Below, piece by piece: positions 40,822 to 50,608 of a stretch of DNA of 57,914 bases; positions within the stretch are counted from its first letter, which is position 1; each line of letters begins with the position of its first letter. The position numbers and the translations under genes are program-made. The notes under the pieces are model-generated. The model did no database searches and was not told the DNA's origin. It worked only from the letters and a program-made list of their open reading frames with translations. Source of the DNA: Streptomyces sp. IMTB 2501 (GTDB lineage: Bacteria; Actinomycetota; Actinomycetes; Streptomycetales; Streptomycetaceae); assembly GCF_001953885.1 (NCBI RefSeq), contig NZ_MQUS01000021.1:106974-164887 (forward strand), given 5' to 3'.

Positions 40822-42231
40822 TTACGCCTGGGCCGGCTCGGCCACCTGGACGTCCTCCGGGAGGGACACCAGCCAGCGGGTGTCGCGGCGCGGGCGGAGG
40901 TAGAAGGCCCAGTAGAGGGTGGCGGCGGCGGTGATGCCGCCGGTCCACCACAGGTACGACGGGTCCTGCTCGACCAGGATGTAGACGAGGACGGCGATCA
41001 GCAGGATCGGCATCGCCGGCCAGAGCGGCATCCGCCACGCCTTGCTGGTGCCGTGCGCGCCGCGCCGGCCGAGCAGCGAGGCGATCGCGACCAGCAGGTA
41101 CAGGCCGGTGACGGCGACGCCCGTGACGCCGTAGAGGGTGTCCAGGTTGACGAAGCAGAGGAACGCGCCCGGGACGCCGACGACGAGGGTGGCGACCCAG
41201 GGGGAGCCGAACCGGCCGAGCTTGGCGAGGGCGTTGTTGACCGGGGAGGGCCAGGCCTTGTCGCGGGCGGAGGCGAACAGGACGCGGGAGTTCTGGATGA
41301 CCATGACGATGCCCGCGTTGATGATCGCGAGGGCGACGCACAGGCTGACGAAGGTGCCGACGGCCGAGTTGCTCCAGGCGATGACCATGCTGGAGATGTC
41401 GCCGCCGGTCAGGGCCTTCAGGTCACCGGCGCCCAGGGTGATCGCCACGACCGGCACCAGGATGACGACGCTGGAGATGGCGAGCGTCGCGAGGACGGTA
41501 CGGGCGACGTTGCGGCGCGGGTTCTCCAGCTCCTCGGAGAGGTAGACGGCGGTGGAGAAGCCCTGGGTGACGAAGAGGGCGATGGCCAGCCCGGAGACGA
41601 CCATCATGGCCGTGACGGCGCCCACGTGCGCGTGCTCGCCGGCGACCTGGAGGGAGCCGAGGCTGCCCAGGCCGCGGTGCGCGTGGCTGAAGCCGAGGAG
41701 GGCGACGACTCCGGCGGCGACGACCTCCAGGACCAGGAAGACGCCGGTGATCCAGGCGTTGGCGCGCAGGTCCAGCAGACCGGCCAGGGTGGCCGCGAGC
41801 ATCACGCCGGCGCCCGTGAAGGACGGGTCGAGGTGGATGACAGGGGCGAGGTAGTCGGCGGTGCCCATCGCGATGACCGGAGGGACGATCATCACGACTA
41901 GCAGCGACATCACGAAGGCCAGCCAGCCGGCGAGCCGCCCGGCCAGGGTGGAGACCATGGCGTACTCGCCGCCCGCGCTGGGGATGAGGGTGCCCAGCTC
42001 CGAGTAGCAGAAAGCCACGGGTATACAGAGCAGCGCACCGATGGCGATACAGAGCGCGGTCGCCGTGCCCAGGCTGGAGAACAGGTCGGGCACGATCACG
42101 AACAGCGTGGAGGCGGGCGTGACGCACGACAGTGTCAGCAGGGTGCCGCCGACGACGCCGATGGAACGCTTCAGGCCCGGTGCAGAGGCGGGCGCGGTTT
42201 CGGCCACGGACTTCGGGAGCGTGTCGGTCAT
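40822..42231 (-). CDS. APC-superfamily amino-acid permease
   Basis: A 469-residue transporter with 12 hydrophobic segments. It begins GLKRSIGVVGGTLLTLSCVTPAST, the APC first helix with the GxG-type break, followed by PSAGGEYAMVSTL and later SNSAVGTFVSLCVALAI. C-terminus is hydrophilic. ATG 42231. Monocistronic and of unknown substrate; amino acids or polyamines are typical. Upstream leader of about 380 bp includes an AT-rich zone. Confidence 0.9.
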   Translation of the reverse strand: MTDTLPKSVAETAPASAPGLKRSIGVVGGTLLTLSCVTPASTLFVIVPDLFSSLGTATALCIAIGALLCIPVAFCYSELGTLIPSAGGEYAMVSTLAGRLAGWLAFVMSLLVVMIVPPVIAMGTADYLAPVIHLDPSFTGAGVMLAATLAGLLDLRANAWITGVFLVLEVVAAGVVALLGFSHAHRGLGSLGSLQVAGEHAHVGAVTAMMVVSGLAIALFVTQGFSTAVYLSEELENPRRNVARTVLATLAISSVVILVPVVAITLGAGDLKALTGGDISSMVIAWSNSAVGTFVSLCVALAIINAGIVMVIQNSRVLFASARDKAWPSPVNNALAKLGRFGSPWVATLVVGVPGAFLCFVNLDTLYGVTGVAVTGLYLLVAIASLLGRRGAHGTSKAWRMPLWPAMPILLIAVLVYILVEQDPSYLWWTGGITAAATLYWAFYLRPRRDTRWLVSLPEDVQVAEPAQA

Positions 42232-42609
42232 ACGGCGGTTCCGATCGACTTGTACGGCTGAGGGTGGGGGTCGGGAGCGCTATCGCCTCCGGCGGATCGT
42301 CGTGCGTTCATCTCGTCCGCTCCCGGCCCGCATAGAGAACCCCGACGAAAACCGTCACGTCAATGGCCGTTTACCTTCGGAATCCGCACCTGCCCACGCC
42401 CTTACGCCGCATCACATTCCCAGGCAGTGAAGCCCTATAGGCGCATCCATCAAGCCCCAAGCGAATGTGACCTTGCTTTCAAAGGTCATTTTCACGTAAC
42501 TCCTTCGTCACCCGTTTCGTCCGGCGTGAACGGGAACCGCAGCTGAGGCGTCAAAAAAATGTCAGGCCGTCCGGAGTCCGGACGGCCTGACGAAGGGTTC
42601 TGGCTGCGG
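42232..42609. other. Intergenic region between permease and iol operon, with terminator
   Basis: About 378 bp without a gene. The 42330-42520 stretch is AT-richer and must contain the permease promoter on the minus strand (GTAACTCC and CACATTC patches). The end (42551-42591) holds a canonical terminator of the iol operon, listed separately. Confidence 0.5.
42552..42591 (-). terminator. Canonical terminator of the iol/mmsA operon
   Basis: GTCAGGCCGTCCGGA (42561-42575) pairs with TCCGGACGGCCTGAC (42577-42591); the tip is tight (effective loop a few bases). AAAAAAAT (42553-42560) gives a seven-T run on the minus strand directly after the stem. It lies about 20 bp after the mmsA stop. Confidence 0.9.
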
Positions 42610-44112
<1,503 letters not shown>

Positions 44113-44128
44113 GCCCAGAGACTCCTTA

Positions 44129-46006
44129 TTACAGATGGCGGCGTCGGGTCGAGACGTGCCGTTCGTACAGCTCACGTGCCTTGACCGCGGACGATCTGGT
44201 CGCGGTCTCGGCCACAGGAACATCCCACCAGGCCTGCGCCGGGGGCGCGCCCGACACAGTGTCGGACGTTTCGGTCTCCACGTAGACACATGTGGGAGTG
44301 TCGGCGGCGCGCGCCTCGGCGAGCGCCGCGCGCAGCTCTCGTACGGTCTTCGCGCGCAGTACCCGCATACCCAGGCTGGCCGCGTTGGCCGCGAGGTCGA
44401 CGGGCAGGGGTGCGCCCGTGAACGTCCCGTCCTCGGCCTGGAAGCGATACGCGGTGCCGAACCGCTCGCCACCCACCGACTCCGAGAGCCCGCCGATGGA
44501 CGCGTACCCGTGGTTCTGCACCAGCACGATCTTGATCGCGACGCCCTCCTGTACGGCGGTCACGATCTCCGTCGGCATCATCAGATACGTGCCGTCGCCG
44601 ACCATCGCCCACACGTTCCGCTCCGGCGCGGCCAGCTTCACGCCGAGGGCGGCCGGGATCTCGTAGCCCATGCAGGAGTAGCCGTACTCCAGGTGGTACT
44701 GGTCGCAGGACCGCGCCCGCCACAGCTTGTGCAGATCACCCGGGAGCGAGCCCGCCGCGTTGATGATGATGTCGGACTCGTCCACCAGGGCGTCCAGGGC
44801 CCCGATGACCTGCGGCTGGGTCGGCCGTACGTCGATCTCCTCGGCCTCGAAGCAGGCGTCGACGCGCTGCTCCCAGCGCTCCTTGTCCTCGGTGTACTCG
44901 GTGATGTACGGCTCCGGCACCCGGTGGCCGTGCATCCCCAGCGCCTCCGTCAGCTCGCCCAGGCCGCTGCGGGCGTCGGCGACCAGCGGGAGTCCGGACA
45001 GCTTGTGGCCGTCGAAGGGCGCGATGTTGAGGTTGAGGAAGCGGACGTCCGGGTTCGCGAAGAGGGTGCCGGAGGCGGTGGTGAAGTCGGTGTAGCGGGT
45101 GCCGACGCCGATCACCAGGTCGGCCGTGCGGGCCAGCTCGTCGGCGGTCGCGGTGCCGGTGTGGCCGACCCCGCCGACGTCCTGCGGATGGTCGTACCGC
45201 AGGGAGCCCTTGCCGGCCTGGGTGGAGGCGACCGGGATGCGGGTGACCTCGGCGAACTCGGCGAGGGCCGCCTCGGCGCGGCTGTGGTGGACTCCGCCGC
45301 CCGCGATGACCAGGGGCCGGCGCGCGTCCCGGATCACCCGGACCGCCTCGGCCAGCTCGACGGGGTCCGCGCCCGGCCGGCGTACCGTCCACACGCGCTC
45401 GGCGAAGAACTCCTCCGGCCAGTCGAAGGCCTCCGCCTGCACGTCCTGTGGCAGGGCGAGCGTGACCGCGCCGGTCTCGACGGGGTCGGTGAGGACCCGC
45501 ACGGCCTGCAGGGCCGAGGGGATCAGGGCCTCGGGCCGGGTGACGCGGTCGAAGTACCGCGACACCGGACGCAGGCTGTCGTTGACCGACACATCGCCCG
45601 CGTACGGCACCTCCAGCTGCTGCAGCACCGGATCGGCGGGGCGGGTGGCGAAGACGTCGCCGGGCAGGAGCAGGACCGGGAGGTGGTTGATGGTCGCGAG
45701 GGCCGCGCCGGTGACGAGGTTGGTGGCGCCGGGGCCGATCGACGTCGTCACCGCGTGCGTGGACAGCCGGTTCGCCTGACGGGCGTACCCGACCGCCGCA
45801 TGCACCATCGACTGCTCGTTGCGGCCCTGGTGATACGGCATCACATCGGCGTACTCGATCAGCGCCTGGCCGAGCCCCGCGACATTGCCGTGGCCGAAGA
45901 TGCCCCAGGTCGCGCCGATCAGCCGCTGCCGCTCACCGTCGCGTTCGGTGTACTGGGCGGCGAGGAAGCGGACGAGCGCCTGGGCGACGGTCAGCCGGAT
46001 CGTCAT
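44129..46006 (-). CDS. iolD: 3D-trihydroxycyclohexane-1,2-dione hydrolase (ThDP enzyme)
   Basis: A 625-residue thiamine-diphosphate enzyme, usual size, opening the inositol-derived ring to 5-deoxy-glucuronate. N-terminus MTIRLTVAQALVRFLAAQYT, then the ThDP glutamate region GRNEQSMVHAAVGYARQ; ThDP/Mg motif MVGDGTYLMMPTEIVTAVQE in the C-terminal half. ATG 46006 overlaps the iolB stop (ATGA), so upstream starts are not needed. Operon member: iolC, aldolase-like, iolB, iolD, mmsA. Confidence 0.95.
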   Translation of the reverse strand: MTIRLTVAQALVRFLAAQYTERDGERQRLIGATWGIFGHGNVAGLGQALIEYADVMPYHQGRNEQSMVHAAVGYARQANRLSTHAVTTSIGPGATNLVTGAALATINHLPVLLLPGDVFATRPADPVLQQLEVPYAGDVSVNDSLRPVSRYFDRVTRPEALIPSALQAVRVLTDPVETGAVTLALPQDVQAEAFDWPEEFFAERVWTVRRPGADPVELAEAVRVIRDARRPLVIAGGGVHHSRAEAALAEFAEVTRIPVASTQAGKGSLRYDHPQDVGGVGHTGTATADELARTADLVIGVGTRYTDFTTASGTLFANPDVRFLNLNIAPFDGHKLSGLPLVADARSGLGELTEALGMHGHRVPEPYITEYTEDKERWEQRVDACFEAEEIDVRPTQPQVIGALDALVDESDIIINAAGSLPGDLHKLWRARSCDQYHLEYGYSCMGYEIPAALGVKLAAPERNVWAMVGDGTYLMMPTEIVTAVQEGVAIKIVLVQNHGYASIGGLSESVGGERFGTAYRFQAEDGTFTGAPLPVDLAANAASLGMRVLRAKTVRELRAALAEARAADTPTCVYVETETSDTVSGAPPAQAWWDVPVAETATRSSAVKARELYERHVSTRRRHL

Positions 46007-46842
46007 CGGTAACCCCCTGTGGTCTCGGTGTGGTCCGGGTGGAAGCAGATCCGCCACTCCCGGGTCTCGCCGGGGCCTGCCATGACGTTCAGGTAGTACA
46101 TGTCATGCCCGGGCTGGGCGATGGACGGGCCGTGCCAGCCGTCGGGGACGAGGACCGCGTCACCGGAACGGACCTCGGCGAGGACGTCGGATCCGCCCTC
46201 TCGCGAGGGGAAGACGCGCTGATAGCCGAGACCGCCCGGGCCGTCGATCTCGAAGTAGTAGATCTCCTCCAGCTCGGACTCCTGGCCCGGCCGGTGCTCG
46301 TCGTGCTTGTGCGGCGGATACGAGGACCAGTTGCCGCCCGGCGTGACCACCTCGACCGCGATCAGCCTGTCGCAGTCGAAGGAGCCGGCAGAGGCGAAGT
46401 TGCGCACCCGGCGGGCGCAGGTGCCGCTGCCGCGTTCCTCGACGGGGACCTCCGGCGCGGGGCCGTAGCGGGCGGGGAGTCGTCGCTCGCACTTCGCTCC
46501 TGCCAGGGCGAAGCGGCCTCCCGCGCCGGAGGCGATCTGGACCCGGGCGTCCCGGGGCACGTACGCGAAGTCGGAGACGTCCGCGAACACGCTGTCCCGG
46601 CCCAGGAGTTGGAACTCGTCCTTCTCGGTTGACGCAGTCTCAATTTGTACGGTACATCCGCCTTGCAGCGGAAGCACGATCCACTCACTGTCGCCGGTGG
46701 TGAACGTATGGCTGCCGCCGGGCGCCAACTCGACCACACGCAGGCTGCTGTGTGTCCAGCCGGCCAACTTGGGGTCGATGTCGACGGCGTACTGGGCGTT
46801 CGCGGTGGCGCCCTTGGGCAGATGCAGATCGGTGCTGGTCAT
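46003..46842 (-). CDS. iolB: 5-deoxy-glucuronate isomerase
   Basis: A 279-residue bicupin metal enzyme converting 5-deoxy-glucuronate to 5-dehydro-2-deoxy-D-gluconate in inositol catabolism. Marks: WSSYPPHKHDEH (cupin metal site), EEIYYFEIDGPGG, SGDAVLVPDGWHGPSIAQPG and GHDMYYLNVMAGPGETREWR. Length and motifs are normal. Start ATG 46842, 7 bp after the stop of the aldolase-like gene. Confidence 0.95.
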   Translation of the reverse strand: MTSTDLHLPKGATANAQYAVDIDPKLAGWTHSSLRVVELAPGGSHTFTTGDSEWIVLPLQGGCTVQIETASTEKDEFQLLGRDSVFADVSDFAYVPRDARVQIASGAGGRFALAGAKCERRLPARYGPAPEVPVEERGSGTCARRVRNFASAGSFDCDRLIAVEVVTPGGNWSSYPPHKHDEHRPGQESELEEIYYFEIDGPGGLGYQRVFPSREGGSDVLAEVRSGDAVLVPDGWHGPSIAQPGHDMYYLNVMAGPGETREWRICFHPDHTETTGGYR

Positions 46843-46849
46843 GCGGCCC

Positions 46850-47797
46850 TCACAGCAGTCCTACGGCGGTGTCCACGGCGGCGGCCACATCGCCGTCCGC
46901 CGGGTACAGCAGCGAGCGGCCGACCACCAGGCCGCGCACGGTGGGGAGTTGGAGCGCGCCGCGCCACTTCTCGTACGCGGCGACCTGGTCCTCGGGCGAG
47001 TCCCCGATGTCACCGCCGAGCAGCACGGCCGGCAGGGTCGAGGTCTCCATGACCCGGGCCATGTCGTCGGGGTTCTCGGTGACGGGCACCTTCAGCCAGG
47101 TGTAGGCGGAGGAGCCGCCGAGACCGGAGGCGATGGCGATGGACCGGGTGACCGCCTCGGCCGACAGGTCGTTCCTGACCTTCCCCTCGGGGCTGCGACG
47201 GCTGATGAACGGCTCCACGAACACCGGCAGCCGCCGCGCGGCCATGTCGTCGATGGCACGGGCGGTGGACTCCAGGGTGGTCAGGGAGCCCGGGTCGGCG
47301 TAGTCGATGCGCAGCAGCAGTTTGCCCGCGTCGAAGCCGAGCCGCTGGAGGTCCTCGGGCCGGTGCCCGGTGAAGCGGTCGTCCAGCTCGAAACTGGCGC
47401 CCTGCAGCCCGCCCCGGTTCATGGACCCCATGACGACCTTGTGGTCGAGGGCGCCGAGCAGCAGCAGGTCGTCCAGGATGTCGGCGGTGGCGAGAACCCC
47501 GTCGACGCCGGGCCGGGACAGCGCCAGGCACAGCCGTTCCAGCAGGTCGGCGCGGTTGGCCATGGCGAGCTTGCGGTCGCCGACGCCGAGGGCACCCCGG
47601 GCGGGGTGGTCTGCGGCGACGATCATCAGCTTGCCGTTCTCGTTGAGGAGCGGCCTGCGGGCGCGGCGGGTGGCGGCCTCGGCGATCGCCTCGGGATGGT
47701 GGGTGCGGATGCGGACGAGCTCGGCCACATCCACCCGCGGGGTGCGGGTGCCGGAGCCGCCCTCGGTGTGCGTTCCCGTGACCCGGCCGGCCCTCAC
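46850..47797 (-). CDS. Aldolase-like (beta/alpha)8 barrel protein of inositol catabolism
   Basis: About 315 residues from GTG 47797, which overlaps the iolC stop as GTGA (an in-frame GTG at 47782 is an alternative). It resembles the Cgl0158/IolJ-type deoxyketogluconate-phosphate aldolase-like barrels found in actinomycete iol loci: KLMIVAADHPARGALG near the start, GVLATADILDDLLLLGAL, KLLLRIDYADPGSL, YTWLKVPVTENPDDMARV and PAVLLGGD. Lys in WLKVP could be the Schiff-base lysine, but this is not certain. Position between iolC and iolB supports a role after phosphorylation by IolC. Confidence 0.85.
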   Translation of the reverse strand: MRAGRVTGTHTEGGSGTRTPRVDVAELVRIRTHHPEAIAEAATRRARRPLLNENGKLMIVAADHPARGALGVGDRKLAMANRADLLERLCLALSRPGVDGVLATADILDDLLLLGALDHKVVMGSMNRGGLQGASFELDDRFTGHRPEDLQRLGFDAGKLLLRIDYADPGSLTTLESTARAIDDMAARRLPVFVEPFISRRSPEGKVRNDLSAEAVTRSIAIASGLGGSSAYTWLKVPVTENPDDMARVMETSTLPAVLLGGDIGDSPEDQVAAYEKWRGALQLPTVRGLVVGRSLLYPADGDVAAAVDTAVGLL

Positions 47798-48768
47798 AGC
47801 ACCGCTCCCGCCTCTAGCGCGGCGGCCACCTCGTCCGGGGTGGGCATCGCCGAGGAGCACTCCAGACGGGAGGCGACGATGGCGCCCGCCGCGTTGGCGT
47901 GCCGCATGATCGTCTCCAGGTCCCAGCCCTCCAGCAGGCCGTTGCAGAGGGAGCCGCCGAAGGCGTCTCCGGCGCCGAGACCGTTGAGGACGGTGACGGG
48001 GAGGGGCGGGACCTCGGCGGAGTCGCCGTTGCGGCTGACCGCGAGGACACCCTTGGGCCCCTGCTTGACGACGGCGATCTCGACCCCGGCGTCCAGGAGC
48101 GCGCGGGCGGCGGCATGCGGGTCGCGTACGCCGGTGGCGACTTCCACCTCGTCCAGGTTGCCGACGGCGACGGTGGTGTGGCGCAGGGCCTCGGCGTAGA
48201 AGGGCCGGGCGGCGGCCGGCCCGGGGCGGGAGCCGCTGATGTCACTGCTCCAGAACATGGGGCGCCAGTCGAGGTCGAAGACCGTCGTGCCCTCCTTCGC
48301 CCGGTGGGCGAGGGCCGCGAGGGTGGCCGTACGGCTGGGCTCCTCGCTCAGGCCGGTGCCGGTGACCCAGAAGATACGGGCCTCGCGGATGGCGTCGAGG
48401 TCCAGCTCGTGGGCGTCGATCTCCAGGTCGGGCGCCTTGGGCTGCCGGTAGAAGTAGAGCGGGAAGTCGTCCGGCGGGAAGACCTCGCAGAAGGTGACCG
48501 GGGTCGGGAGCCCGGGGACCGGGGTGACCCAGCGGTCGTCGACGCCGAAGTCGCGCAGCGCCTCGTGCAGATAGGTGCCGAACGGGTCGTCGCCCGTCCG
48601 GGTGATCACGGCGGTGTGCCGGCCGAGCCGGGCCGCGGCGACCGCGACGTTCGTCGCCGACCCGCCGAGGAACTTGCCGAAGGACGACACCTGGGCGAGC
48701 GGGACACCGGTTTGCAGCGGGTAGAGGTCCACTCCGATCCGCCCCATGGTGATCAGGTCGTAGGCCAT
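47794..48768 (-). CDS. iolC: 5-dehydro-2-deoxygluconokinase
   Basis: A 324-residue PfkB-family sugar kinase. Start ATG 48768 (MAYDLITMGRIGVDLYP) chosen; upstream codons are a poor match. PfkB marks: GGSATNVAVAAARLG near 35-50 and NGLGAGDAFGGSL (catalytic Asp) near the end. It phosphorylates 5-dehydro-2-deoxy-gluconate in the inositol path. First gene of the operon, divergent from the AraC regulator; a GntR-type inverted repeat (48834-48843) lies upstream. Confidence 0.94.
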   Translation of the reverse strand: MAYDLITMGRIGVDLYPLQTGVPLAQVSSFGKFLGGSATNVAVAAARLGRHTAVITRTGDDPFGTYLHEALRDFGVDDRWVTPVPGLPTPVTFCEVFPPDDFPLYFYRQPKAPDLEIDAHELDLDAIREARIFWVTGTGLSEEPSRTATLAALAHRAKEGTTVFDLDWRPMFWSSDISGSRPGPAAARPFYAEALRHTTVAVGNLDEVEVATGVRDPHAAARALLDAGVEIAVVKQGPKGVLAVSRNGDSAEVPPLPVTVLNGLGAGDAFGGSLCNGLLEGWDLETIMRHANAAGAIVASRLECSSAMPTPDEVAAALEAGAVL

Positions 48769-48833
48769 CGACTTCCCTTCGTCACGACTCTCCCCGGTTT
48801 TGTAGTCCCGGACGCCGAGTCCTGTCAATGCTT

Positions 48834-48843
48834 TGTCCAGACA
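48834..48843 (-). promoter_or_regulatory. Operator-like inverted repeat upstream of iolC
   Basis: TGTC-CA-GACA in the 165-bp divergent region, 66 bp before iolC and 90 bp before the regulator. TGTC-N2-GACA is typical of GntR-family sites, and actinomycete iol operons are usually controlled by a GntR-type IolR, which is not in this window. The adjacent regulator is AraC-like, so control by one or both is open. CCTGTCAATGCTTTG just beside it may be part of the promoter. Confidence 0.5.
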
Positions 48844-48932
48844 TTCGGACCAGTGAGGCCGTTCCACTCCGGGCGCCTCGTCCTCACTGTCCCCCCGAGG
48901 GCGTTGCACGTGCCCGCTCGTAGCATGGTGTC

Positions 48933-49922
48933 GTGTCGGACCAATCGCCCTGGGTGACCGTGCCTGCCTGGCCCCATCCGGCGTTGCGGCCCGGGGTGAT
49001 CAGCTACCGCGGGATACGGATGGCCCTCGACCGGCCGCGCCGTCGGCTGGAGGCGCCGATCGGTGCTGCCACGTTGCTCCTGGGCTTCGAGGCGCCGGTG
49101 CGTATCACGCGGGCCGGGCGGCCCCCGGTGAGCCTGGTGTCCGTCGTCAACGGGCTGACCACCCTGCCCGCTCTCGGCGAACACGGGGGCCGGCTCTCCG
49201 GGATCGAGGTGCTGCTCGCGCCGTGGGCCGCGTTCACGCTGTTCGGCACGCCGCAGTACGAGCTGGCCAACCGCTCGCTGGATCCGGACGAGCTGGCCGA
49301 CGCGGGCGCACCGCTCGGCGAACTCGCCGCCGCGCTCGCCGCGTTGCCCGGCTGGCCGGAGCGGTTCGCACTGCTCGACCGCGTGCTGCTGGAACGGCTG
49401 CGCGCGGGCGTGCCCGTGTCCGAGCGGGTGGTGCACGCCTGGGCGCTGCTCGGGCGCAGCGCCGGCCGGGTCCCGGTGTCCCGGCTGGCCGAGGAAGTGG
49501 GCTGGAGCGTACGGCACTTGGAGAACCGCTTCCGGGAGCAGATCGGTCTGCCCCCGAAGGTGGCGGCCCGGGTGCTGCGGCTGCAACGGGCGCGGCGGCT
49601 GCTGGCCGCGGGACACGGGCAGGCGGAGACCGCGGCGATGTGCGGGTACTACGACCAGGCGCACTTCAGCGGCGAGTTCAGGACCATGACCGGCTGCACG
49701 CCGGGGGAGTTCCTGGCGGCCCGGCGGCTGCCGGCCGCGACCGCCGTGGCCGACCGGCTGGCGGGCGAGCCGACGAGCCTGCTTCTCACCTCCGGCCGCG
49801 GTGCGCCTTTTTCCAAGACCCGCGGAGGCCCCACCGGGCACGCTGATCGTCCGGCCATCAGACTCCGCAGGCGGACGGGGGCGTCCGGCGGCCAGGGGGA
49901 GCCGGCCCGGGAGGCGCCCTGA
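48933..49922 (+). CDS. AraC-family transcriptional regulator
   Basis: A 329-residue regulator, start GTG 48933 (the nearby ATG is out of frame). The N-terminal part has a cupin-like ligand domain pattern (VISYRGIRMALDRPRRRLEA, LLGFEAPVRI). The C-terminal HTH18 pair lies at about 185-270: VSRLAEEVGWSVRHLENRFREQ (first HTH), AETAAMCGYYDQAHFSGEFRTMTGCTPGEF (second HTH, conserved PxxF end, read as two pieces). A disordered 55-residue basic tail follows. Divergent from iolC, but inositol control by an AraC protein would be atypical; it could instead regulate itself or a distant target. Confidence 0.9.
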   Translation: MSDQSPWVTVPAWPHPALRPGVISYRGIRMALDRPRRRLEAPIGAATLLLGFEAPVRITRAGRPPVSLVSVVNGLTTLPALGEHGGRLSGIEVLLAPWAAFTLFGTPQYELANRSLDPDELADAGAPLGELAAALAALPGWPERFALLDRVLLERLRAGVPVSERVVHAWALLGRSAGRVPVSRLAEEVGWSVRHLENRFREQIGLPPKVAARVLRLQRARRLLAAGHGQAETAAMCGYYDQAHFSGEFRTMTGCTPGEFLAARRLPAATAVADRLAGEPTSLLLTSGRGAPFSKTRGGPTGHADRPAIRLRRRTGASGGQGEPAREAP

Positions 49923-50022
49923 CCGGGTCGGTACCCCCTGGAGGATGGCCGTCGGAGATACGGGGGAGCCGGCGGGCCGGGTCTGACGCAGCGGACCCGG
50001 CCCGTCCTCGGCCCTCGACTCG

Positions 50023-50070
50023 GCTTGACGGATTGATGACTTGACGGCTTGACGGCTTGATGGCTTGATT
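50023..50070 (+). repeat. Short tandem CTTGACGG repeats
   Basis: Five degenerate copies of GCTTGA(C/T)GG or ACTTGACGG in 48 bp (50023, 50039, 50048, 50056 and 50064 regions), just after the terminator. Likely a small sequence-slippage product; function unknown. Confidence 0.7.
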
Positions 50071-50139
50071 CAGCCGGCCCTGGACCGGCGTGGGAGCGAC
50101 GCGCCGTGCCGGCGCCCCGGCGTGCGCCTTTGTGGCGGC

Positions 50140-50200
50140 TGTGTCACAAACGCCCTCTCTGTGTCACATGTGTCCCGTGTACGCGGGTTGTGCGTCACAT
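50140..50200 (+). promoter_or_regulatory. Three TGTCACA direct repeats in helical phase
   Basis: TGTGTCACAA (50140-50149), TGTGTCACAT (50160-50169) and TGCGTCACAT (50191-50200) are spaced 20 and 31 bp, about two and three helical turns. They precede the HTH gene by about 140 bp. Direct, phased repeats suit cooperative binding by a MerR/BldC-like protein, so autoregulation by the 50337 product is possible. Confidence 0.5.
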
Positions 50201-50336
50201 CGTGGCGACAGGCACTGCCCTCCGGTCACTGTGCGTCGTTCACCGGATACAGGCTTGGTGATCGCCAGCGCGGCGCCCGGCTCCCCCGACGGCCACCCCC
50301 GGCCGCCGCTGTGGCGCGCGCAGGGAGGTACAACTC

Positions 50337-50537
50337 ATGACCGACCAAAGGCTCTGGTCCTACAAGGAGATCGCGGCACACATCAGAGTGCAGCCGGACA
50401 CCGTACGGTCCTATCGCAAACACGGGCTGCTGCCTCCGCCCGACCATGTGGAGGGCGGCAAGCCCTACTGGTACGCCGACACCGTCCGCGCCTGGGTCGC
50501 CTCCCGGCCCGGCAACCGCGGCCGCCACCTGGACTGA
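50337..50537 (+). CDS. Small helix-turn-helix (MerR/BldC-like) DNA-binding protein
   Basis: A 66-residue protein with one winged HTH: LWSYKEIAAHIRVQPDTVRSYRKHGLLPPPDH then a wing with GGKPYWYADTVRAW. It is similar in size and layout to BldC/excisionase-like regulators but has no other domain. ATG 50337 with GGGAGG upstream. Could be a transcription regulator or a nucleoid-type co-repressor; no phage genes are nearby. Confidence 0.85.
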   Translation: MTDQRLWSYKEIAAHIRVQPDTVRSYRKHGLLPPPDHVEGGKPYWYADTVRAWVASRPGNRGRHLD

Positions 50538-50572
50538 CCCGGCCGCCCCCCCGTCCGCCGGGAGAAAATCCC

Positions 50573-50601
50573 CTGTGCCCCACCGTCCACGTGGGGCACA
50601 G
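50573..50601 (+). terminator. Hairpin just before the GNAT start
   Basis: CTGTGCCCCAC (50573-50583) pairs with GTGGGGCACAG (50591-50601), ending 8 bp before ATG 50609. The right arm GTGGGG is the nearest SD-like sequence, so it may be both terminator of the HTH gene and a translational control stem. Confidence 0.6.
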
Positions 50602-50608
50602 TCGCTCC

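Larger units (their letters stand above)
49923..50336. other. Intergenic region with terminator, tandem repeats and TGTCACA boxes
   Basis: About 414 bp without a gene. Hairpin GGGCCGGGTC (49974-49983) / GACCCGGCCC (49994-50003) is the terminator of the AraC gene. CTTGACGG/CTTGATGG units repeat at 50023-50070. Three direct repeats TGTGTCACA / TGTGTCACAT / TGCGTCACAT occur at 50140, 50160 and 50191. The region ends in a strong RBS for 50337. Confidence 0.65.

Noticed and set aside
50140..50200. CRP-type cAMP receptor sites (TGTGTCACA)
   Set aside because: Only single half-sites in direct orientation, not the TGTGA-N6-TCACA palindrome; direct repeats fit another type of regulator better.
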